Origin: Alistipes sp.
Lineage (GTDB): Bacteria; Bacteroidota; Bacteroidia; Bacteroidales; Rikenellaceae
Direction of reading: 5' to 3'
Length of the DNA stretch: 17,492 bases
Assembly: GCA_017436185.1 (NCBI GenBank)
Contig: JAFSDP010000015.1
Location: 1-17,492 of the forward strand
Below the pieces are notes generated by a model. The model made no database searches, was not told the DNA's origin, and saw nothing but the letters and a program-made list of their open reading frames with translations. Numbering within the stretch: position 1 is the stretch's first letter; every line of letters starts with the position of its first letter. This document shows positions 1 to 6,938 of the stretch, in pieces. The position numbers and the translations under genes were made by a program.

Positions 1-1
1 C

Positions 2-1018
2 ATCAAGGAGGTGATGGATAACGCCAAGATGCAGATTCGTGAGCGAGAGAAATACTTTGAGCTGATTATGGAGTGCGCCAATATCGGTATCGTTACCGTG
101 ATGGAGAACGGCACGGTAGCGCAGACCAACACGAAGGCGCTCCGCATAGTGGGTATGGAGCGACTGAACCATATCGACCAGCTGCGAATACTGAGCGAGG
201 AGCTTTGCGAGGCAATGCACCGCATCGAGCCGGGCGCACAACTTACCGCCCGCTTCACTACCGAGATTGGCGACCAGAACTTGGTGCTGAGCTGCTCGGC
301 GATGGAGTTCGGGGGCAAGCGTTTGAAGGTGATCTCAATTGGCAATATCCACGAAGAACTTGACCGCAAGGAGGTGGAGTCGTGGGAGAAACTCACACGC
401 ATCCTTACGCACGAGATTATGAACTCGCTTGCGCCTGTAACCTCTATTAGCCATACGCTGCTCTCGTCATCGGGCGATGCCGAGACTATGCGTCAAGGGT
501 TGGAAACTATACACGCGACCTCGGATCGTCTGCTCCGCTTTGTCGATTCGTTCCGTGCCGTTACACGCATCCCTGCACCGCAGAAAGCACCGTTCTACCT
601 CTCGGAGTTGGTGGCGGAGTCGCTGTCGCTCATTCCGCACGAGGGTATCGAGGTTGAAGTGAGCATCGAACCCGAAGACACGATGCTCTATGCCGACCGT
701 GCGCTGATGTCGCAGGTATTTGTAAACCTGCTGAAAAACGCCACCGAGGCACTCTTGGCGCAGGATTGCGACCGTAAGATAACCATCCGCTCAACCATTG
801 ACGCCGAGGAACGCATCCAAATCGAGATTACCAACAACGGCTCGGCAATCCCCGCCGAGGTTGCCGAAAATATCTTCACACCATTCTTTACGACCAAAAC
901 CGACGGCTCGGGCATCGGTCTTGCCGTCTCTCGCCAAATCATCCGCCTCCACGGCGGCTCCCTCCGCCTAAAACATAACGACGAAGGCCGCGTGACCTTT
1001 GCAATTGTGGTGGAATAA
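2..1018 (+). CDS. NtrY-like PAS sensor histidine kinase, 5'-truncated by window edge
   Basis: This is the C-terminal part of a two-component sensor kinase that autophosphorylates on histidine and passes the phosphate to a response regulator not in the window. The frame is already open at base 2 (IKEV before the first possible GTG at 11), so the true start and probably the membrane-spanning sensor region lie to the left. Counting from the GTG at 11, residues ~12-115 look like a PAS domain. The H-box is at ~130-150 with phospho-acceptor His134 in LTHEIMNSLAPV, a wording typical of NtrY-type kinases. The N-box is VNLLKNATEA (~238-247) and the G-box is GSGIGLAVS (~299-307). The frame ends cleanly at TAA. 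It converges with the HTCS gene and has no obvious link to the glycan operon. NtrY-like kinases usually sit beside an NtrC-like sigma-54 activator, which would then be upstream. The family call is firm; the signal and target are unknown. Confidence 0.93.
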   Translation: MKEVMDNAKMQIREREKYFELIMECANIGIVTVMENGTVAQTNTKALRIVGMERLNHIDQLRILSEELCEAMHRIEPGAQLTARFTTEIGDQNLVLSCSAMEFGGKRLKVISIGNIHEELDRKEVESWEKLTRILTHEIMNSLAPVTSISHTLLSSSGDAETMRQGLETIHATSDRLLRFVDSFRAVTRIPAPQKAPFYLSELVAESLSLIPHEGIEVEVSIEPEDTMLYADRALMSQVFVNLLKNATEALLAQDCDRKITIRSTIDAEERIQIEITNNGSAIPAEVAENIFTPFFTTKTDGSGIGLAVSRQIIRLHGGSLRLKHNDEGRVTFAIVVE

Positions 1019-1179
1019 ATCCTCCTTTTGCAAAATCCTCTCGGCAGCCCTAAAACATCTCACTAAGCACAACTTATATTCTTGCCAATGTTTTATCCTT
1101 TGTTAAGGGGGACTTGGTCGCTGACGCCCCCGGGTGGTGCTAATAGCCGTTTTTTTATGCTGCTATTCAGACTGTTGGC
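1019..1179. other. Convergent intergenic spacer, no confident terminator
   Basis: This 161-bp gap lies between the ends of two convergent genes. It holds a G5/C5 inverted pair (1107-1111 with 1127-1131) whose interior does not pair, a 6-bp inverted repeat AATAGC/GCTATT (1142-1147 and 1162-1167) with a 14-nt loop, and a T7 run at 1150-1156. None of these forms a convincing intrinsic terminator on either strand. I see no small ORF or RNA gene here. Confidence 0.4.
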
Positions 1180-4100
1180 TTACTCCTTTATTTGGGAGGG
1201 GGAGATGCCGTAGCGTTTCTTGAAGCACTTCGAGAAGTAGCGGGGATCCGTGAAGCCCACCATATAGCTCACCGTCGATACGTCGTAGGCGCCACGTTGC
1301 AGCAGTTGGTAGCCCCGCTTGAGGCGCATATCGCGAATAAACTCGACGGGGGTGACTCCGAACAACGATTTCACCTTATTATAGAAGGTCGAGTGGGCCA
1401 TATTCAGTTCGCGGGCGAAATCCTCGATGGTCATCTCGCTGCGGTCGATGTTGCGTTCGATGAGCTCCACGAGCGAGCGGATCAGTTGCTCGTCCGAGGA
1501 GACAATGTGCGGCTCGCTCGGCTCGGTGTTTACCTTCGGCAGGGTGTTGGCCTGCTCCTCCAAAAGACGCTCCAACAAGCGTTCACGCAGCTGGCGGTAA
1601 CGCTCCAACAGGCGGCGGATGCGCACCTTGAGATAGGAGGCTACAAAGGGCTTGGTGATGTAGTCGTCGATGCCCTGCTCCAACCCCTCGATGCGGTCGT
1701 CGAGCGACGATTTGGCCGACAATACAACGATGGGCAGGTGGCAGAGGTTGCGATCTGCCTTGATATGGCGCACCATCTCCAAGCCATCCATTTCGGGCAT
1801 CATTACATCCGTCAGAAGCAGGTCAGGATGCTCTTTGGCCGCCTGCTCCAGACCCTCGACACCGTTGGCAGCCGAGACAATACGGTACTCGGCCGAGAGA
1901 ATATCCCGCAGCAGGTCGCTCAGCTCCTCGTTATCCTCGACAATCAGCAGTTTCGGCAGCTCCGAGTTCGGCTCGTTCGTTTGTTCGATGACCTCGCCCA
2001 CAGCTACGGGGCTGTTGGCGGAGGAGTCACCCACAATCAGCTCGGCGTGGGGCAGGGCTTCGTAGTGGCTGCGACCGACGGGGAGGGTCACCGTAAAGCA
2101 GGAGCCAACCCCCTGCGTACTCTCCACCTCGATATGGCCGCCCATCAAATCGATCAACTCCTTGACAAGCGACAGACCGATGCCCGACGAGGGGAAGTTG
2201 GTCGTGTGGAGGATGTTCTCGAAGCGGCGGAAGAGTTTGGCCTGCGCCTGGCTGTCCATACCGATGCCCTCGTCCGAGACGACGAGCGTCAGCTGCTCCG
2301 CTTCGTGCCGCACCTCAAAGAGGATGGCTCGCCCCTCGGGGGTGTATTTGAAGGCGTTGGAGAGCAGATTGAAGCAGATTTTTTCCACCTTGTCCCGATC
2401 CATCCACCCCGTGCAATCGGCTTCGGGCAGGTGGTAGTGGTAGTCGTTGCGCTGTCGCAGGGCAATGGGGCGGAAGTTGTCGCCGATACGCTCAAAGAAG
2501 GGGACCAACTCGCACTGCTCGGCCAGCACCTTCATCTTGCCGTTCTCGATTTTGCGGAAGTCGAGAATCTGGTTAATCAGGCGCAACATACGCTGCGTAT
2601 TTTGCGAGACGATTTGCAGATGATGTCGGGCCTTATCCGTCAAGGTTTCGTGTTGCAACACCTCCTCGACGGGCGAGGCGATGAGTGTGAGCGGCGTGCG
2701 CAGCTCGTGCGACACATCGGTAAAGAAGCGCAACTTGATGTCGGCCATATGCTGCTCGATGTGGAGGCGGTTGCGGAGCTGGAAGATGTGCAGGCGCACC
2801 TGAATTGCACCAAACAGCAACGCAATGACGGCCAATGTAATCAATCCAATGGCAAACGGGGTCTCCCAGAAGGTGGGCTTTACACGAATGTGGAGCGTAC
2901 GCAGATTATCGACCCACACGCCGTCGCTGTTGGTCGAACGCACCTCGAGGTAGTAGTCGCCGTGCGGCAGGTTGGTGTACGAAGCGGGAGCTTGTCCCTC
3001 GATGCGGTGCCACTCCTGCTCCAAGCCCCGCATACGGTAGGCGTAGCGCAGGTGGGGGCTATCGACAAAGTCGAGGGCGGAAAAGTAGATCTGGATGTCT
3101 CGCTGCTCGGGGCTCAGTTCCACGCAATCCAGATGGTCGATTTCGAGCCGTTCGTTTGTGCTTTGAATCTCGAGCGAGGAGAAGGCAATTGGGGGCACGT
3201 AGTCGCTCTTGTGGAGGTTGTGGGTGGGTAGGTAGGCCAGGCCGTTGGACGTGCCGACCACCAGTATGCCGTTGTGGATGGTGGGGTAGCCCTCGGTGTA
3301 GTAGTGTCGTTTCTCACCGAAACTTTCGAAGGTTCCCCGCTCGGGGTCAAAGCGGTCGATGGCATTTTCGTAGATAATCCACAGGTAGCCCTCCTCGTCC
3401 TCGATCATCGAGTGCGAAAGCTCCGAACTCAGACCCTCTTTGACGCTGTAGTTGCGGAAACGAATCTCGTCGGAGAGCAGATTTTCGGAGTTGATGCGAC
3501 TCACACCACCCGTAAAACTCATCACATAACTCTCGCCACGGCTGTCGGTGAAGATGGAGTGGATGTCGTTCGAAAGCAGACACGACGAGTCGTTGGGTTG
3601 CAGGCGGTTGAGGTAGAATCGGATCTCGGCGGGGTTGTCGAACGAGCTGTCGAAGGTGACCAATCCGTGGGTTGTGCCGACCAATATCGCCCCCTGCACC
3701 TCCATCACCTTTCGGGTGTTGAAGCAGTGTTCGGTGGGCCAATTCTTCAGCTCATTGCCGTGGTGCAGGAAACGAAGTTTGGATTGGGTGGGGTCGATGA
3801 TGCAGTTCAAGCCGCCACCATAGGTGCAGACCCAGATGCGCTGTCGGCTGTCTTCGTAGAGGTCGTAGATGCTCTCGTCGCTAATCGAATAGCGATCGTT
3901 CGGGTCGTGGCGGTAGCGGCTCACACGGTAGCTGTTCTCGCCCGAGGGGTCGAGGCGCACCAGACCGTAGAGGCGGGTGCCCATCCAAATCGAGCCGTTG
4001 CGATCCTCCAGGAAACAATAGACATTGCCCGTAAAGCGGGTGGGCGAGGGGTGGATGCGTCCGTCGTTGCCCAGGTAGCCCTGCAACGAACCATCGGGGC

Positions 4101-5487
4101 GGTAGATACGAATCAATCCCCGTTTGGTGGCCACCCACAGCCGTCCCTTCATATCGCTCATAATGGCTCGGGTCTCGAAGTCGGTGTCGAGGTTGCGATG
4201 CACGAGGTTACGGGCCGAGAAGGAGAGGCGGAACAGACCCGAAACACCCGAATACCAGAGGTTCCCCTGGCGGTCACGGAAGTGAAGCGAGGTGATGGGG
4301 GTGAATTTGGTCTCGGGCCGCTCGGGGTCGGTGTAGTAGGTGTTGAGTTGTTTGGTGGTGCGGTCGAACCATCCCAGACCGCCGCCACGAGGTACCACCC
4401 AGAGCGTTCCCTGCTGATCTTCGAAGAAGAGGATGGTACTCGATACGGAGGTTGAGGGGACATCCTCGGTGGCTGTTCTCAACCACTGCATTTCGCCCGT
4501 CTCGGGGTCGTGGCGTACGACACCCTCCCGCTCGGTGTAGAGCCAAAGGTTGCGATGGCTGTCGGTGTAGAGATCCGTCACGTTCGACGAACCACAACCG
4601 CTGCGTGTGGGATCGATGTGGGTGAAGCGACGACGGTAGAGCGAGTAGAGTAGCACGCCTCGGTCGGTGCCGATGGCGATGTTTTCGTCGTTGAAAGCCT
4701 GCAAGAAGTTGATTCGCTGCACCTCAAACGGGAGTCGCTCCCACGTCAGGGTCTGCTTGGCAGGCAGGAACGAGGCGATGCGCCCTCGGTCGGTCGTTAG
4801 GTAGATACGCCCCGCACAGCTGGTGGCGGCCACAATCGAGCCGACCTCCTCGGGGAGTGATACACAGGTCGTGGTGGTGGCAAGCGAACGGTCGGTCACA
4901 ATCCAGGGCGAGCCCCCTTCGGCCTCAACAACCGTGACGATCTTCTTGCCGCCCAGCCGCTCCTCGCCGAAGCGAATCTCTTGGATGCCTTGGTTGCGCT
5001 GAAGGTCGAGTCGGCGCTCGTCGATGCAGATGATGCGGTCGCCGCCAATGAGGTACGAGGTGCTGTCCGTACAGCAGATGATGTCCCGCACGGAGGTAAT
5101 GGGAGCCTCCATCCGCAGGGCCTCGAAGCGCTCCTCACGGGGGTCGAAGAGATAGACGTTGCGGTCGTAGTCCAGGCACCAGATTTTACCGCTTTGGTTG
5201 ATGCGAATCATCAAGACACGATTCGAAACCATCACGCACTCCTCGCCCGGATAGGTCTTGTAGTTCTTGAAGGTGTAACCATCGAAGCGGTGCAGCCCGT
5301 TCCAGGTTGAAAACCAGAGAAATCCCCGCTCGTCTTGACGAATATCGGTCACCATATGTTCCGACAGACGGTGCGAGTAATCTTCCATTTTGAGTTGCGA
5401 TTGGGCTGCAACTCGGGCACCTCCGCCTGTCCATTGTAGCATCGCTACGGCCAATAAGCCTATCGTGAAACGCAATAATTGCTTCAT
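1180..5487 (-). CDS. Hybrid two-component system (HTCS) regulator of the polysaccharide locus
   Basis: This 1435-aa HTCS fuses sensor, kinase, receiver and DNA-binding regulator; family members sense oligosaccharides in the periplasm and switch on the adjacent PUL. The signal peptide is ~1-29 (ending VAAQS). Residues ~35-760 carry Reg_prop two-bladed propeller repeats (repeated GxLW, GLxR and FxxD phrases). The Y_Y_Y Ig-like domain is ~770-870 and a transmembrane helix is ~878-897. The HisKA domain has phospho-acceptor His927 in FFTDVSHELRTPLTL, and the HATPase has FNLLSNAFKYTP (~1039) and SGIGLSLVKEL (~1101). The receiver domain has phospho-acceptor Asp1227 in LLLTDVMMPEMDG and a Lys in YITKPF (~1279). 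The AraC-type HTH is ~1335-1435 and includes FTDPRYFSKCFKKRYG. All key residues are intact and the length is normal. The ATG at 5487 directly precedes the signal peptide. It is transcribed divergently from the enzyme operon, the usual HTCS arrangement. The ligand cannot be read from sequence; by context it is probably an acidic arabinogalactan or RG-I oligosaccharide. Confidence 0.97.
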   Translation of the reverse strand: MKQLLRFTIGLLAVAMLQWTGGGARVAAQSQLKMEDYSHRLSEHMVTDIRQDERGFLWFSTWNGLHRFDGYTFKNYKTYPGEECVMVSNRVLMIRINQSGKIWCLDYDRNVYLFDPREERFEALRMEAPITSVRDIICCTDSTSYLIGGDRIICIDERRLDLQRNQGIQEIRFGEERLGGKKIVTVVEAEGGSPWIVTDRSLATTTTCVSLPEEVGSIVAATSCAGRIYLTTDRGRIASFLPAKQTLTWERLPFEVQRINFLQAFNDENIAIGTDRGVLLYSLYRRRFTHIDPTRSGCGSSNVTDLYTDSHRNLWLYTEREGVVRHDPETGEMQWLRTATEDVPSTSVSSTILFFEDQQGTLWVVPRGGGLGWFDRTTKQLNTYYTDPERPETKFTPITSLHFRDRQGNLWYSGVSGLFRLSFSARNLVHRNLDTDFETRAIMSDMKGRLWVATKRGLIRIYRPDGSLQGYLGNDGRIHPSPTRFTGNVYCFLEDRNGSIWMGTRLYGLVRLDPSGENSYRVSRYRHDPNDRYSISDESIYDLYEDSRQRIWVCTYGGGLNCIIDPTQSKLRFLHHGNELKNWPTEHCFNTRKVMEVQGAILVGTTHGLVTFDSSFDNPAEIRFYLNRLQPNDSSCLLSNDIHSIFTDSRGESYVMSFTGGVSRINSENLLSDEIRFRNYSVKEGLSSELSHSMIEDEEGYLWIIYENAIDRFDPERGTFESFGEKRHYYTEGYPTIHNGILVVGTSNGLAYLPTHNLHKSDYVPPIAFSSLEIQSTNERLEIDHLDCVELSPEQRDIQIYFSALDFVDSPHLRYAYRMRGLEQEWHRIEGQAPASYTNLPHGDYYLEVRSTNSDGVWVDNLRTLHIRVKPTFWETPFAIGLITLAVIALLFGAIQVRLHIFQLRNRLHIEQHMADIKLRFFTDVSHELRTPLTLIASPVEEVLQHETLTDKARHHLQIVSQNTQRMLRLINQILDFRKIENGKMKVLAEQCELVPFFERIGDNFRPIALRQRNDYHYHLPEADCTGWMDRDKVEKICFNLLSNAFKYTPEGRAILFEVRHEAEQLTLVVSDEGIGMDSQAQAKLFRRFENILHTTNFPSSGIGLSLVKELIDLMGGHIEVESTQGVGSCFTVTLPVGRSHYEALPHAELIVGDSSANSPVAVGEVIEQTNEPNSELPKLLIVEDNEELSDLLRDILSAEYRIVSAANGVEGLEQAAKEHPDLLLTDVMMPEMDGLEMVRHIKADRNLCHLPIVVLSAKSSLDDRIEGLEQGIDDYITKPFVASYLKVRIRRLLERYRQLRERLLERLLEEQANTLPKVNTEPSEPHIVSSDEQLIRSLVELIERNIDRSEMTIEDFARELNMAHSTFYNKVKSLFGVTPVEFIRDMRLKRGYQLLQRGAYDVSTVSYMVGFTDPRYFSKCFKKRYGISPSQIKE

Positions 5488-5545
5488 AGTAAGTTGGTTG
5501 TGTTTTGTGGGGTCGGCCTTCGGAAAACGCCTTCCAATCTACCTA

Positions 5546-5553
5546 CAAAGATA
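5546..5553 (-). promoter_or_regulatory. Probable -7 box of the HTCS promoter (TATCTTTG)
   Basis: On the minus strand the bases read TATCTTTG, a perfect match to the Bacteroidetes -7 consensus TAnnTTTG. Transcription would begin near 5541, giving a leader of about 54 nt before the HTCS ATG. No clean TTTG -33 box is present; CTG about 18 nt upstream is the nearest. Assignment rests on consensus match and position only. Confidence 0.5.
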
Positions 5554-5603
5554 GCAATTTGTTCCGATTTTCAGCCCTTTTGTTGTACTTTTTGGGGCTG
5601 TAT

Positions 5604-5635
5604 TTTGCGTTTTTGCCAACAATTTCTTACATTTG
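5604..5635 (+). promoter_or_regulatory. Consensus Bacteroidetes promoter of the enzyme operon (TTTG-N20-TACATTTG)
   Basis: TTTG at 5604-5607 and TACATTTG at 5628-5635 are separated by 20 nt, a full match to the TTTG/TAnnTTTG promoter of the Bacteroidetes primary sigma factor. The -7 box ends only 8 nt before the ATG at 5644, so transcription from it would give a leader of just a few bases. This is the best-matching promoter in the divergent 156-bp gap and would drive the six-gene operon. Confidence 0.65.
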
Positions 5636-5643
5636 TCTTACGT

Positions 5644-6924
5644 ATGAAATTCCACCTGCTATATATCGTTCTGTGTTGTGCCGTTGTATGGTCGGCCGAG
5701 GCGCAGCGTTTGGTCGCTGTGGGGGAGGGGTATAGCAGTACCTCGGTCAATACCACCATCTTCCGCAACAGCTCGCTCGTGACGGCCGACGACCGCCAAT
5801 ACATCGCCTACTACGATGCCGAAGGGTGGATGGTGGTTGGGTGTCGTGCGCTCGACAGCGACCACTGGACCTTGTCCCGCACCCAATACCGAGGTCGTGT
5901 GCAGGATGCCCATAACAGCATCAGTATGATGGTCGATGGCGCAGGGTATCTGCACCTCTCGTTCGATCACCACGGCCACCCCTTGAACTACTGCCGCAGT
6001 GTGGCTCCCCACTCGTTGGTGTTGGGGCCGAAGGAGCAGATGGTCGGTATGGACGAGGGGGATGTCACCTATCCCGAATTTTACCGCCTCTCGGATGGCG
6101 ATTTGTTGTTTGCCTACCGCTCGGGAGCCTCGGGGCGGGGAAATCTCGTGCTCAATCGCTATCGGACCGCCACCCGCCGTTGGGAGCGGGTGCAGTCGGT
6201 CTTGATTGACGGTGAGAACGAGCGCAACGCCTATTGGCAACTCTATGTCGATGCACAAGGAACGATTCACCTCTCGTGGGTGTGGCGTGAGACGTGGATG
6301 GTGGAGACCAACCACGATTTGTGTTATGCACGCTCGATGGATGGGGGCAAAACCTGGTACAAGACCACCGGCGAACAATACACCCTTCCGATTCGTCTCT
6401 CCAATGCCGAATATGCCTGCCGCATACCGCAGCAGAGCGAACTGATTAACCAGACGAGTATGAGCGCCGACGATAAAGGACGGCCCTACATCGCCACCTA
6501 TTGGCGTGATGTTGCGAGTGAGGTACCTCAATATCGGGTGGTGTGGCACGATGGGCGCAAGTGGCAGAGTCGTCAAGTCTCCGACCGTCGTATTCCCTTC
6601 TCGTTGGCGGGCGGCGGCACGAAGATGATCCCCATTGCCCGCCCTCGGATGGTGGTCGATGGGCGGCGGGGCTATTACCTCTTCCGTGATGCGGAGCGGG
6701 GCAGTCGTGTCTCGATCTACACCACCCGAAACATCCGCCGAGGTCGTTGGCAGGTGCGTGACCTCACCTCGTTTGCCGTCGATGCCTGGGAACCGAGCCA
6801 CGATGCTGAGTTGTGGAAGCGAAAAGAGCGGTTGCATCTGTTTGTGCAGGCGACCCATCAGGGCGATGGCGAGCGTACGGTGGAGAGCCAACCGACAATG
6901 GTCTATGTGCTTGAAATAGAGTAA
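5644..6924 (+). CDS. Secreted BNR_4 beta-propeller carbohydrate enzyme (PL24/PL25/GH145-related)
   Basis: This 426-aa secreted protein of the BNR_4 fold family is first in the operon. The start at 5644 (MKFHLLYIVLC) is preferred to the upstream in-frame ATG at 5479 because it opens directly on a signal peptide (~1-20, ...SAEA); the longer version adds 55 unlikely residues that overlap the HTCS start. The propeller blades include IAYYDAEGWMVVG, the strongly conserved DAHNSISMMVDGAGYLHLSF and DHHGHPLNYCRS (~88-119), DVTYPEFYRLSDG, and YARSMDGGKTWY. Known relatives are ulvan lyases PL24/PL25 and the GH145 alpha-L-rhamnosidase of the B. thetaiotaomicron arabinogalactan locus. His90 and His110, 20 residues apart, resemble the lyase-face histidines. 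The position where GH145 has its catalytic His seems to be FRNSS (~40-44) here, which favours a lyase-like or unassigned activity. Likely target: a rhamnose-glucuronate or related uronate linkage. Fold confident, reaction uncertain. Confidence 0.82.
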   Translation: MKFHLLYIVLCCAVVWSAEAQRLVAVGEGYSSTSVNTTIFRNSSLVTADDRQYIAYYDAEGWMVVGCRALDSDHWTLSRTQYRGRVQDAHNSISMMVDGAGYLHLSFDHHGHPLNYCRSVAPHSLVLGPKEQMVGMDEGDVTYPEFYRLSDGDLLFAYRSGASGRGNLVLNRYRTATRRWERVQSVLIDGENERNAYWQLYVDAQGTIHLSWVWRETWMVETNHDLCYARSMDGGKTWYKTTGEQYTLPIRLSNAEYACRIPQQSELINQTSMSADDKGRPYIATYWRDVASEVPQYRVVWHDGRKWQSRQVSDRRIPFSLAGGGTKMIPIARPRMVVDGRRGYYLFRDAERGSRVSIYTTRNIRRGRWQVRDLTSFAVDAWEPSHDAELWKRKERLHLFVQATHQGDGERTVESQPTMVYVLEIE

Positions 6925-6938
6925 AAAGAAATATCATT

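Noticed and set aside
1107..1167. G5/C5 pair and AATAGC/GCTATT repeat as a terminator
   Set aside because: The first has a non-pairing 15-nt interior; the second has a 6-bp AT-rich stem with a 14-nt loop containing the T-run. Neither is convincing.
1192..3231. 679-codon open frame on + opposite the HTCS gene
   Set aside because: It lies wholly antisense to a gene with clear HTCS domains, has no recognisable motif, and is explained by scarcity of TTA, CTA and TCA codons in the real gene.
5479..5643. Upstream in-frame start giving a 481-aa BNR_4 protein
   Set aside because: It adds a 55-residue Cys/Phe-rich stretch before a perfect signal peptide, covers both divergent promoters, and overlaps the HTCS start.
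5659..6891. 410-codon antisense frame over the BNR_4 gene
   Set aside because: Same codon-bias artefact. A similar antisense frame over the GH43 gene (9969-11237) was rejected for the same reason.
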